From Trichormus_B sp936914905 (lineage in GTDB: Bacteria > Cyanobacteriota > Cyanobacteriia > Cyanobacteriales > Nostocaceae): 64,000 nucleotides of DNA. Below the pieces are notes generated by a model, which was not told the origin of the DNA, did not search any database, and was given only the letters and a program-made list of their open reading frames with translations. The DNA is taken from NCBI RefSeq assembly GCF_039871975.1, contig NZ_JBDPLL010000001.1. One strand, 5' to 3'. The position numbers were made by a program, and so were the translations under genes. Below, piece after piece: positions 36,839-45,048 of the stretch. Every line of letters starts with the position of its first letter. Within the stretch, counting starts at the first letter, position 1.

Positions 36839-36889
36839 GACCGTTAGAATGATTCTGAAGGAAATTGGAATATCTGACGGTTTTCTTTT
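36839..36889 (+). terminator. possible terminator with G-U pair
   Basis: ACCGTTAGA pairs with TCTGACGGT (one G-U) across a loop of about 23 nt, followed by TTTTCTTTTT. The long loop makes this moderate at best. Confidence 0.5.
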
Positions 36890-37045
36890 TGCCTCACAGC
36901 CAAGATGAAAAAACTATATTATTGTTACCAATAATTCCTTAATGGTATAAACCATCGGATTGATCCGAGGAATAAAAGCAAAATCGTTCGACTAAGGCTC
37001 CCGAACGTCCAAAATCCAAAATCTAAAATCGGATGACTAATTGTT

Positions 37046-38773
37046 TTGCAACCAGTTGATTTTACTACTCTCAAAGCTGCCTGTGGTGAACTACGGGCTA
37101 ACTGGCTACCTGCCCGGACAGAACAGGTTTTCCAGCGCGATCGCTATACTATTGCCATAGCCTTACGGACTATGAAAAAGCAGGACTGGCTAGATATTTC
37201 TTGGCATCCCCAAGCTACACGCATTTGTATTGGTGAACCACCACCACGCATACCAGACACATTCACTTTTAGCCAACAACTAATTCATCAGTTGGGTGGG
37301 TTGGCCTTAGTTGCTATTGATTTTATCGCCCCTTGGGAACGAGTGGTTGATTTAAAATTTGCTCCTCGTCCAGGAGAAGAAGCACTTTATCACCTGTACG
37401 TCGAAGTAATGGGTAAATATAGTAATGCCATTCTCACAGATGCTAGAAATGAAATTATCACCGCTGCCCATCAAGTTAGTCAGCAGCAATCTAGCGTCCG
37501 TCCCATCCAAACGGGACAGCCTTATCAACCGCCACCAAAACTTACGGGAACTATTCCCAGTTTGGGGAAATCTCAAGCACGCTGGCAAGAACGAGTAAGT
37601 TTGATACCGGGAGGGATTAAACGACAATTACTGAAAAGTTATAGTGGTTTGAGTGCGGCTTTGTTAGATACGATGTTGCTGACTGCGAATATAGCAACAG
37701 ATACAAGCACAGATACTTTAACTAGTGATGATTGGGATAGACTATTTGCGTGTTGGCAAGAATGGCTACAAACTTTAGAAACTGGTAAATTCCAACCGGC
37801 TGGGACTGAAAATGGCTATACGGTGATGGGTTGGGGTCAAGTAGCACCAGCCAACAACATTCAAGAATTACTGAACCAGTATTACACCGACCAGTTAAAT
37901 CAACAGTTATTTTCCCAACTACGCCATCAGTTAAGTCAGAAGTTACAAAATATTCTGGGTAAGTTAGGCAGTAAGGCACAAACATTTAAAGACAGATTAC
38001 AACAGTCAGATCAAGCGGATGAATATCGGCAGAAAGCTGATTTGTTAATGGCGCATCTGCAAAACTGGCAACCGGGGATGAAAGAAATTATCCTGGTAGA
38101 TTTTGAGACAAACGAACCAATAGCGATCACACTTCAACCAGATAAAAACGCTGTGCAAAATGCCCAAAAACTTTATAAACAATATCAGAAACTTAAACGC
38201 GCCCGTGCTGCTGTAGAACCATTGCTGTGGGAAGTGCAAACAGAAATTGACTATTTGGAACAAGTAGAAGCTGCAATTTCCCAAATTGATCAATATCAAA
38301 CAGCAAAAGATTTGCAAGCACTAGAAGAAATCCGTGATGAACTAATTGGACAAAAATATCTAGAAGCCTTAGAATATAGCAGTAGAAGCTCAATAGATAG
38401 AGCAAGTACCAACTTTCATCGTTACCGCACTCCCAGCGGCTTTGAAGTCTTAATTGGTCGGAACAATAACCAAAATGATTATCTGACATTTCGTGTCGCA
38501 GGAGATTATGACTTGTGGTTTCACGCCCAAGAAATCCCCGGTAGTCATGTTCTACTACGTCTAGAACCGGGTAAAGTTCCTGAAGAAAAGGATTTACAAT
38601 TTACTGCCAATCTTGCTGCTTATTTTAGTCGCGCCCGTCAAAGTGACCAAGTACCAGTAGTTTACACCCGACCCAACCGGGTCTACAAACCCAAAGGTAC
38701 TAAACCAGGGCTTGTGGTTTACAAGCAAGAAACTATTATTTGGGGACAACCGGGAATAATTCGTAATTCGTGA
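37046..38773 (+). CDS. NFACT-family protein (RqcH/Rqc2 homologue)
   Basis: 575 aa. The NFACT-N domain comes first (MQPVDFTTLKAACGELRANW; RDRYTIAIALRT), with HLYVEVMGKYSNAILTDA at about 115-132. Next is a long coiled-coil section (about 275-470, e.g. LSQKLQNILGKLGSKAQTFK and YKQYQKLKRARAAVEPLLWE), then the NFACT-R domain (YRTPSGFEVLIGRNNNQNDY; VAGDYDLWFHAQEIPGSHVL). By family, it binds stalled 50S-peptidyl-tRNA and adds Ala tails for ribosome-associated quality control. The start is TTG at 37046: no ATG or GTG lies in frame nearby and the family N-terminus begins there. Confidence 0.93.
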   Translation: MQPVDFTTLKAACGELRANWLPARTEQVFQRDRYTIAIALRTMKKQDWLDISWHPQATRICIGEPPPRIPDTFTFSQQLIHQLGGLALVAIDFIAPWERVVDLKFAPRPGEEALYHLYVEVMGKYSNAILTDARNEIITAAHQVSQQQSSVRPIQTGQPYQPPPKLTGTIPSLGKSQARWQERVSLIPGGIKRQLLKSYSGLSAALLDTMLLTANIATDTSTDTLTSDDWDRLFACWQEWLQTLETGKFQPAGTENGYTVMGWGQVAPANNIQELLNQYYTDQLNQQLFSQLRHQLSQKLQNILGKLGSKAQTFKDRLQQSDQADEYRQKADLLMAHLQNWQPGMKEIILVDFETNEPIAITLQPDKNAVQNAQKLYKQYQKLKRARAAVEPLLWEVQTEIDYLEQVEAAISQIDQYQTAKDLQALEEIRDELIGQKYLEALEYSSRSSIDRASTNFHRYRTPSGFEVLIGRNNNQNDYLTFRVAGDYDLWFHAQEIPGSHVLLRLEPGKVPEEKDLQFTANLAAYFSRARQSDQVPVVYTRPNRVYKPKGTKPGLVVYKQETIIWGQPGIIRNS

Positions 38774-38792
38774 TTATTTATTCCCACACTCT

Positions 38793-38830
38793 CCCCAGTC
38801 CCCAGTCCCCAGTCCCCCGTCCCCATCCCC
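38793..38830. repeat. STRR heptamers (CCCCAGT)
   Basis: Three exact CCCCAGT units followed by CCCCCGT and CCCCATC, directly after the NFACT gene. Same class of repeat as is found inside the tamB coding region. Confidence 0.85.
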
Positions 38831-39002
38831 CCACAAATATAAAGACCGACTCACCCAAGGACAGATATTTTTTGAGATTTTTACATGAAAAGTCTGTACT
38901 GACTGTTACAATCTTGTTAAGAAAAGTTGCCCGTTGCATTTTGGGAACGCGCAATTTGGTTTTGACTCTATTGAGAAGACAACACGAACAACGTTTTTTA
39001 AG

Positions 39003-39033
39003 ACCAGCCCTGTGGGAGGGGCTGGTTTTTTTT
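39003..39033 (+). terminator. rho-independent terminator
   Basis: Stem ACCAGCCC / GGGCTGGT with an 8-nt loop, followed by eight T on the plus strand. On the minus strand no T-run follows, so it serves plus-strand transcription only. The 230 bp between the NFACT stop and this hairpin have no gene; a short separate RNA ending here is possible. Confidence 0.88.
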
Positions 39034-39053
39034 CAGAATGATGAAGTTGGAGT

Positions 39054-40649
39054 TTAGAAAGTGAAGGTGGTTCTCAAAGCACCAATTACCACATCATTAT
39101 CATTATTAGTATCATTATGGTCTGGTGCTGTTATCCAAATAACACCAGGGGTAATTGTGATATTGTCACTAATTTTGTATTGATAAAATACCTCAATGTG
39201 ATATGAGGTATCTAAGTCTTCAGACACCACTGAGGTGCTAGAACTCGTAACTTTCGGTTCCATGCCCAGGATAATACCAGCTAAGTTACCTTTCTTGCCC
39301 AAGTCTGGAAAAGCAAGGGTAACGGCATAGTTCCAAATCTCTACATCTCCTTTGTCTCTTGTTAAAACTTGACTCCGGGTATATCCACCCCAACCACCCA
39401 ATACAAATTTCTCACTGATGCCAACGGATGCTTGGAGACCGTAAGAATTACTGGAAAATGCTTCACTGGTAATATCAGATGTTGCAGCTTCGCTACCTGT
39501 GAGTATTGGTTGATTGTAGGAATTGATATAGGTTAAACCAAGGGTAATGCGATCGCATGGTTTGACGGTCAACTGTGCCATTGCACCATAGGGTCCATCA
39601 AACAAACCATTTTTAGAGGCACGTTTTGAGGCAGGATTGTCGGTAGTAGCTGCTAAATACCCTAAACTTAAGGTCATATTTTTGTTGAACTGGTGATTTA
39701 CTCCCAAACCTGCACCACTAATCTGGTTATAGATTGGGTTGCTTGTACCAAAGGTAGATAAAGTACCAAAAGCACCATCACCATCAGAAATATTAACTTT
39801 GCTGGTAAGGTCATCTGCTGCACCCTCAGTAGCAATAGCTATTGCCTGTGTTCTTTTACCTACTCGGAATTTGTACCACAATGTACCTAAGAAAGCATCG
39901 TTAGTACCACTACCAGCAAAAAACAAATTACCCTGTTGCGGACTGCTGATAGGACTGTTGATATTATTACTCTCAATTCTGGTAAACAGCGTATCTTGAC
40001 CAGTAAAGCTGGTGACAAATTCAATCCGCGCCCGTGCGCCTAGAGTGGTATTTTTATTGTCACCACTGTTACCAGCAAAAACGTCACTGAAGACAGCGAC
40101 TACTTGCCCTTGCAATTTGCTGGTGGTAGAAACATGATTGGCTTCTAACTCAGCAGCCCTGGCTTCCAGCGCATCTACACGACCCCGCAAGGTTGCTAGT
40201 TCAGCCGCAAATTCTTCTCGTAGTTTTTGCAGTGTGGCTAAATTTTGTTTTGTTACTAGATCAGCAGTAGCAGTGGCAATTAATTCGTTAACTCGATCTA
40301 AACAACCATTCAACCTGGCTGCAAATTCATACCTTGTCATGGCAAGATTACCACGATAAGTACCTTTGGGATAGCCAGCAATACAACCGTAACGTTCTAC
40401 CAAAGATCGCAAGCCTTGAAATGCCCAATCTGTGGATTGCACGTCTGATAACTGAGATACTGATGTTACTTGTGATATCAACTCTTGTTTATTAATTTTT
40501 TCAAATTTTGGCGTTAGATTAGTAACTCCAATTGGTTCACTAGTTTCCGTTGTCGTTGTTACTTCCCCGGCTGATGCAGCCGTCACCATAGAAAGCATCG
40601 CACCGCAAATTACCGGACTTGCTAATAGATATGCCCAGAATTTTTGCAT
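39054..40649 (-). CDS. SLH-domain OprB-type outer-membrane porin
   Basis: Outer-membrane porin of the cyanobacterial SLH plus OprB type, often annotated iron uptake porin. Start taken at ATG 40649 (MQKFWAYLLASPVICGAMLS) with GAGGAA five bases upstream; the longer frame to 40688 lacks this. It has a Sec signal peptide ending near ASA-GE, then an SLH domain (DVQSTDWAFQGLRSLVERYG; YPKGTYRGNLAMTRYEFAAR), a coiled coil (LREEFAAELATLRGRVDALE) and a beta-barrel ending ALRTTFTF with C-terminal Phe. About 531 aa. It is divergent from znuA; the shared 392-bp region contains a Zur-box-like site, so zinc regulation and a role in metal uptake are reasonable inference. Confidence 0.92.
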   Translation of the reverse strand: MQKFWAYLLASPVICGAMLSMVTAASAGEVTTTTETSEPIGVTNLTPKFEKINKQELISQVTSVSQLSDVQSTDWAFQGLRSLVERYGCIAGYPKGTYRGNLAMTRYEFAARLNGCLDRVNELIATATADLVTKQNLATLQKLREEFAAELATLRGRVDALEARAAELEANHVSTTSKLQGQVVAVFSDVFAGNSGDNKNTTLGARARIEFVTSFTGQDTLFTRIESNNINSPISSPQQGNLFFAGSGTNDAFLGTLWYKFRVGKRTQAIAIATEGAADDLTSKVNISDGDGAFGTLSTFGTSNPIYNQISGAGLGVNHQFNKNMTLSLGYLAATTDNPASKRASKNGLFDGPYGAMAQLTVKPCDRITLGLTYINSYNQPILTGSEAATSDITSEAFSSNSYGLQASVGISEKFVLGGWGGYTRSQVLTRDKGDVEIWNYAVTLAFPDLGKKGNLAGIILGMEPKVTSSSTSVVSEDLDTSYHIEVFYQYKISDNITITPGVIWITAPDHNDTNNDNDVVIGALRTTFTF

Positions 40650-40895
40650 AGTTTCCTCACACCTGTTTACAATTTGCACCTGTCCCACACATATAGCAGG
40701 GTAAAGCTAATAATAAATATTCTTAATATAAGAAATAACATTATTAAGCAATCTTTTTTACCAGTAGGTCAATAAATCGTGATGAATTGATCAATCTATA
40801 ACAATCTATCTATAAAAAAGTATTATGCACTGAAAAAATTTTGTCGTCATTATTGTCGTCAATATTACAGACACAGTAGAATTTTGACAAAATTG

Positions 40896-40919
40896 CATGA
40901 TATTATTGCTAATATCATG
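40896..40919. promoter_or_regulatory. 10-bp inverted repeat in porin-znuA intergenic region
   Basis: CATGATATTA, spacer TTGC, TAATATCATG. A perfect dyad 146 bp upstream of znuA and 247 bp upstream of the porin start. AT-rich dyads of this kind are typical of Fur-family sites, but no consensus is exactly met. Confidence 0.5.
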
Positions 40920-40923
40920 TATG

Positions 40924-40938
40924 TGATAATGATTATTA
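40924..40938 (+). promoter_or_regulatory. Zur-box-like operator
   Basis: TGATAATGATTATTA matches the Anabaena Zur (FurB) box TGATAATnATTATCA at 13 of 14 defined positions. It lies about 100 bp upstream of the znuA start, in the region shared with the porin. Zur repression of zinc import genes is established in cyanobacteria; binding here is inferred. Confidence 0.65.
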
Positions 40939-41041
40939 TTAATAGTTTAATATTGGCTTCTTGTTCTTGCCAATTCTTGCCATCTTACCAACAGAAATCT
41001 TGATACACGCAAAACCAGCATTATTAAGGAGGGAAATATAA

Positions 41042-42016
41042 ATGCTTGGAAATTATATAAAACTCACAATAATCAGGAGCAGAAGAAGCAATATCCTGGG
41101 TTTGATGACGCTGCTGCTATTATTGTCAATGGGCGTTTTTAGTTGTAAAGAATCCAACAATAAAACAGAAAGTACTGCGGAAAACACACCAAAAGTAGTG
41201 GTAACATTTTTACCTGTGTATTTTTTTACAAAAGCCATAACTAGAGATGTAGCAGATGTGGAGATTTTAGTGCCACCAGGTACGGATATACATGATTATC
41301 AGGCGACACCAGATAATGTAAAAGCGATCGCAACAGCTAATGTTTTGGTAAAAAATGGCTTAGGTTTAGAGGCATTTCTCACAGGAACAGTTAAGAACGC
41401 CCAAAATACTAAATTAGTAGAAATTGATGCTAGTAAAAGTATTAAAGTGATAAATAGTATTTCTCCCGTGGAGGAAACAAACGAGAAAGACCACAAACAT
41501 GAACACGCAGCAGGAAATCCTCATGTTTGGTTAGATCCAGTTTTTGCTAAACAGCAAGTCATCAATATTCGGGATGGTTTAATAACTGCTGATCCAGGAA
41601 ATAAAATAACCTATGAAGCTAATGCAGCGGCTTATATTCAGGAATTAGACAACTTAAATAATGAATTTCAGCAGACTTTACAAAAGACTCCTAATTGTAC
41701 ATTTATTACTTTCCATGATGCCTTTCCCTACATGGCCAAACGCTATAATCTCAAACAAACGGCAGTTGTAGAAATTCCTGAAGACCAACTGTCACCAGCA
41801 GATGTACAGAAGGCTATTAATGCAGTTAAAAAGTACAAAGTTAAAGCCTTATTTAGTGAACCAGGAATAGATAACAAATTACTGACTAGCCTTTCACAAG
41901 ATTTGCAGTTAACTGTATATCCTCTAAATTCTTTAGAAAATGGTGAAACCAACCCCCAGTATTATTTTCAGGCAATGAAGGATAATTTAAGGAATTTGGC
42001 AACAGGATGTAAGTAA
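41042..42016 (+). CDS. znuA: zinc ABC transporter substrate-binding protein ZnuA
   Basis: Periplasmic (probably lipid-anchored) cluster A-I metal receptor, 324 aa. N-terminal signal LGLMTLLLLLSMGVFSCKES with a plausible lipobox Cys. Metal-site blocks: PGTDIHDYQATPDNV (first His), the acidic/His-rich loop NEKDHKHEHAAGNPHVWLDP (second His in PHVWLDP), FITFHDAFPYMAKRY (third His) and LFSEPGIDNKLL (final acidic ligand). The short His-rich loop favours zinc over manganese. It is preceded by a ribosome-binding site (AAGGAGGG, 41026-41033) and a Zur-box-like site, and followed by znuC 117 bp downstream. Confidence 0.95.
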   Translation: MLGNYIKLTIIRSRRSNILGLMTLLLLLSMGVFSCKESNNKTESTAENTPKVVVTFLPVYFFTKAITRDVADVEILVPPGTDIHDYQATPDNVKAIATANVLVKNGLGLEAFLTGTVKNAQNTKLVEIDASKSIKVINSISPVEETNEKDHKHEHAAGNPHVWLDPVFAKQQVINIRDGLITADPGNKITYEANAAAYIQELDNLNNEFQQTLQKTPNCTFITFHDAFPYMAKRYNLKQTAVVEIPEDQLSPADVQKAINAVKKYKVKALFSEPGIDNKLLTSLSQDLQLTVYPLNSLENGETNPQYYFQAMKDNLRNLATGCK

Positions 42017-42133
42017 TTCGTAATAGTGTCTCTGGCAGGCTACTCAAACGTAATTTTTAATTTAGACCGCTAATTATTTGATGGTAAAATAACTCTGATT
42101 TATCCGTAACATCAATCTAAAATCCAAAATCGA

Positions 42134-42937
42134 ATGACTGACGACCAGCAAGCAATCACATTGCCAATATTAAAAGTAGAGGGATTAACTGTCTATCAAG
42201 GAAACTTCCTCGCTGTACGGGATGTTTCCTTTGAATTATTTCCTGAAACAGATACAGCAATAGTAGGACCAAATGGGGCTGGTAAAAGTACCTTAGTTAA
42301 GGCTATATTAGATTTGATTCCCCGACGTTCTGGGACAATAGAAATTTTTGGTCGTCCCATTGCCAGGTTAGGAAGTTTACGAAATTTTCTGGGCTATATG
42401 CCACAAAATTTTATTTTTGATCGTAGTTTTCCTATTTCTGTGACTGAGTTAGTAGGACTAGGAATAGGTGAGAGGGAACAGGTGATAGGTGACAAAAAAA
42501 ATTTATTATTCCCCAATTTTTGGCAAAAACATACAGAAAAAACAGCAGCTATAGCAGCAGCTTTACACAGAACAGATATATATCGTTTAAGACATCAGAC
42601 TATTGGGACTCTTAGCGGTGGTCAACTCAAGCGGGTATTATTGGCTTATTGTTTGGTAACACCACGAAAATTATTGGTATTGGATGAAGCTTTTGCAGGG
42701 GTAGATATGCAAGGTGCGGCTGATTTTTATGCTTTACTAAATGAGTTAAAACGAGAAGAGGGTTGGACTGTTTTACAGGTTTCCCATGATATTGATATGG
42801 TAAATCGTCATTGTGATCGCGTCCTCTGTCTTAATCAAACTGTAGTATGTACTGGTAAGCCAGAAATTGCCCTTTCACCCCAAAATCTTTTAGCAACTTA
42901 TGGACCCGGTTTTACTCGTTATCAACACAGGCATTAA
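42134..42937 (+). CDS. znuC: zinc ABC transporter ATP-binding protein ZnuC
   Basis: 267-residue ABC ATPase. Walker A GPNGAGKST (residues 48-56), Q-loop LGYMPQNFIFDRSF, signature LSGGQLKRVLLAY, Walker B LLVLDEAFAGVD, H-loop VLQVSHDIDMVNRH. The region around 105-135 carries a short basic insert (EREQVIGDKKNLLFPNFWQK) typical of cyanobacterial metal importers. It follows znuA on the same strand and energises uptake with ZnuB, from which it is separated by the opposing dead ArsR/SmtB gene. Confidence 0.95.
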   Translation: MTDDQQAITLPILKVEGLTVYQGNFLAVRDVSFELFPETDTAIVGPNGAGKSTLVKAILDLIPRRSGTIEIFGRPIARLGSLRNFLGYMPQNFIFDRSFPISVTELVGLGIGEREQVIGDKKNLLFPNFWQKHTEKTAAIAAALHRTDIYRLRHQTIGTLSGGQLKRVLLAYCLVTPRKLLVLDEAFAGVDMQGAADFYALLNELKREEGWTVLQVSHDIDMVNRHCDRVLCLNQTVVCTGKPEIALSPQNLLATYGPGFTRYQHRH

Positions 42938-43073
42938 AAATTCAAAATAGTGCCTCCGGCAGGCTACCGCCAACAAAATTAAAAATTCAAAAACTTCTGC
43001 CTTTTGTCTTTTGCCTCTTGACCTTTTTTGAATTTTTAATTCCCCAAAGGGGTTGAATGTTGTCTTCTGACTG

Positions 43074-43427
43074 TCAATCTTTTTCATCTAGGTGTTCAGC
43101 TACAGCTTGATAAGGATGGAAAATATGACTATCCTGGAGGCGATAGAAAACATTACGCCCTTGTTTACGGTAACTGACCAAACGCATGGCGTGTAAGTTT
43201 CGCACTTGATGAGAAACAGCAGATTAACTCACTTCTAGTAAGGCTGCTAAATCACTGACACAAAATTCTTTGTTTGCTAATAAGGAAAGAACTATCAGGT
43301 GCTTAGCATCTCCTAAAAAGCTAAAAAATCCTGCCATGCGTTAGGCTTTTTCTGTGTTGATTAGTTCATTGGGAATAGCTTCAAGAATATTACTATTTAA
43401 AGTAATTGGTGGATTAGATTGAATCAT
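43074..43427 (-). pseudogene. ArsR/SmtB-family metal repressor, two nonsense codons
   Basis: Minus strand from ATG 43427 reads MIQSNPPITLNSNILEAIPN, ELINTEKA, stop TAA, RMAGFFSFLGDAKHLIVLSL, LANKEFCVSDLAALLEVS, stop TAA, SAVSHQVRNLHAMRLVSYRK, QGRNVFYRLQDSHIFHPYQA, VAEHLDEKD, stop. Otherwise full length and in one frame. The winged-helix region (LxVSDLAALLxVSxSAVSHQ) and the C-terminal DSHxxxxxxxAVxHxxE, like the alpha-5 zinc site of SmtB/ZiaR, mark it as a zinc-type sensor. It is divergent from znuB, with an SmtB-type operator between. Two separate stops make a functional product very unlikely. Confidence 0.88.
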
Positions 43428-43478
43428 GATTTGTTCTTAAATTAATTTTTTATAGGAAGAAGAAGAGTTTTTCAACTG

Positions 43479-43511
43479 TGAATATATGCTTTGAAATTGA
43501 ACATATATTCA
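43479..43511. promoter_or_regulatory. SmtB/ArsR-type operator upstream of znuB
   Basis: A 10-bp perfect inverted repeat (TGAATATATG at 43479-43488 and CATATATTCA at 43502-43511), whose right half is part of TGAACATATATTCA (43498-43511), close to the SmtB 12-2-12 core TGAACAnnTATTCA. It lies between the ArsR/SmtB relic (start 43427) and znuB (start 43568), where such a repressor would control both. The site is intact although the repressor gene is dead. Confidence 0.7.
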
Positions 43512-43567
43512 TGGAATAAAAGATAATCTACTTACAGGATAGATAAAAATTACTGTAAAACAGAGAT

Positions 43568-44437
43568 ATGAATTTATTGATTGATATTCAAAGCAACTTG
43601 TTAGCTATTACAAATAGTCATGATTTAGTGGAATTGCTAGGGTTTCCTTTCATGCAACGTGCCATTATCGGTGCTATATTAATGGGAATACTGGGCGGTG
43701 TACTAGGCTGTTTTGTCACTTTGCGCCAGTTGTCATTTTTTAGTCACGCTGTAGGCCATGCGGCGTTAGTAGGTGTGGCTTTAGGTGTGTTATTAAACAT
43801 AAATCCTACATGGATGTTGTTGCCATTTACCTTGATTTTCGGTGTAATTGTCCTCTACCTAATTGACAAAACGGATTTAGCTAGTGACAGCATTCTTAGT
43901 ATAGTTCTATCAGGGGCGTTAGCGATCGGAGTCATCCTCACCAGTATGATTAAAGGATATCGGGGAAACTTGATGGCTGTACTATTTGGTGATATTTTAG
44001 CTATTGATGCTATAGATTTAATCTTGACGCTGCTGGTACTTGTAGGTAGCGGTATTTTTTTATTATCAACATTGCGAGCGCAAATTTTGTTAACCCTTAA
44101 CCCGGATGTTGCCCAGGTACAAGGCGTTCCTGTTAAATTATATCGTTATGGGTTTGTGATTTTGCTATCTTTAGCCGTAGCCGTAGCAATTAAAGCCGTC
44201 GGCGTTTTACTCGTCAACGCCTTTTTAGTAATTCCCTCAGCCACCGCTAAAATGGTGACTCATCAATTTAGCTGGTTTTTGCTTATGTCAGTCCTTGTTG
44301 GTTCTAGCAGTAGCATCGCTGGAATTATGGTTTCTGGAGTGTTTAACGTAGCTTCCGGCCCTAGTATTGTTTTGGTGCAGTTCCTGGTGTTCGTCGTCGT
44401 TTTCAGCTGGGTTAAGTTAGGGATAAAAGCAGCTTAA
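43568..44437 (+). CDS. znuB: zinc ABC transporter permease ZnuB
   Basis: 289-residue metal ABC permease with eight or nine TM helices. Conserved blocks: MQRAIIGAILMGILGGVLGC, FVTLRQLSFFSHAVGHAALV (SHA-GHAA motif lining the path), KTDLASDSILSIVLSGALAI and VKAVGVLLVNAFLVIPSATA (read as IKAVGVLLVNAFLVIPSATA, the permease-ATPase coupling region). Partner of ZnuA/ZnuC, but set apart from them by the opposite-strand repressor relic and its own operator, so it may be transcribed independently of znuAC. A weak terminator (TGTCAA/TTGACA plus T-rich tract) follows at 44447. Confidence 0.94.
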   Translation: MNLLIDIQSNLLAITNSHDLVELLGFPFMQRAIIGAILMGILGGVLGCFVTLRQLSFFSHAVGHAALVGVALGVLLNINPTWMLLPFTLIFGVIVLYLIDKTDLASDSILSIVLSGALAIGVILTSMIKGYRGNLMAVLFGDILAIDAIDLILTLLVLVGSGIFLLSTLRAQILLTLNPDVAQVQGVPVKLYRYGFVILLSLAVAVAIKAVGVLLVNAFLVIPSATAKMVTHQFSWFLLMSVLVGSSSSIAGIMVSGVFNVASGPSIVLVQFLVFVVVFSWVKLGIKAA

Positions 44438-44446
44438 AAGTTCTTT

Positions 44447-44480
44447 TGTCAACCTACTTGACAGATCCTTTTTCTTTTGC
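44447..44480 (+). terminator. weak terminator after znuB
   Basis: 6-bp stem TGTCAA / TTGACA with a 5-nt loop, followed at short distance by CCTTTTTCTTTTG. It separates znuB from the tRNA gene. Confidence 0.45.
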
Positions 44481-44512
44481 TAAATTTATTAATCGTGGCT
44501 AACATGAAAAAG

Positions 44513-44585
44513 GCCGGGATAGCTCAGTGGGTAGAGCAGAGGACGGAAAATCCTCGTGTCAGCAGTTCAAATCTGCTTCCTGGCA
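44513..44585 (+). tRNA. tRNA-Phe (GAA) with G33
   Basis: 73-nt cloverleaf: acceptor GCCGGGA/TCCTGGC (one G-U), D-stem GCTC/GAGC, anticodon stem GAGGA/TCCTC with loop CGGAAAA (anticodon GAA, 44546-44548), T-stem AGCAG/CTGCT with loop TTCAAAT, discriminator A; CCA is not encoded. Position 33 is G (44545), where almost all tRNAs have U (cyanobacterial tRNA-Phe normally has loop CTGAAAA). The T-stem differs from the common ACCAG/CTGGT in a compensated way, so pairing is preserved. Either a functional unusual tRNA or an early-decaying copy. Confidence 0.93.
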
Positions 44586-44766
44586 TAGGTTTTAGAAAAT
44601 TAAATAAATAAATACTGTGCCTAGATTTTGACTATTTGGTTTAAAAATATAGGCTGTTTTTTTGGGACTTGCAGGAGTGCGATCGCATTTCTATTAAACT
44701 TAATTATAGTTTTTTACATTTTTGGGCTTGACTTTGACTAAAATGCTATCTTTGGTAAACTTCTAC
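44586..44766. other. AT-rich spacer
   Basis: Contains one HIP1 site (about 44690) and no gene. Confidence 0.4.
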
Positions 44767-44891
44767 AGGACTTACGCAACTGGTATATTAGTAGGAGGGT
44801 GCATCATACCTATAAATTGGTTACTATGAAAAGATTTTCAACATTTGACGCACCTTACAAGAGACTTGAGTGTGACACTTACCTAAGTCCT
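44767..44891. mobile_element. 125-bp MITE-like element
   Basis: Ends are imperfect inverted repeats: AGGACTTACGCAACTG at the left, and at the right the reverse complement AGGACTTAGGTAAGTG (13 of 16 match). The interior is non-coding with partial palindromy (GGGTGC...GCACC). AGGACTTACGC-type ends are common in Nostoc small elements. No clear target duplication is seen, so assignment is moderate. Confidence 0.6.
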
Positions 44892-45048
44892 ATTCTAATC
44901 TAAATTATTCAGATAAGTAGGTGGACACAAATCAACATAACTAACTATAGTACCAAAATGTAAATTACTTGAAACCCTTAGGATTGCCTGATTCCCCTTT
45001 CCTGCATTCGCCATGACATAGTTATAAATTTTTCCGCCCACCTACGTA

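Noticed and set aside
43479..43511. The znuB dyad as a Zur box
   Set aside because: It lacks the TGATAAT core; its TGAACA/TATTCA halves fit SmtB-type sites better.
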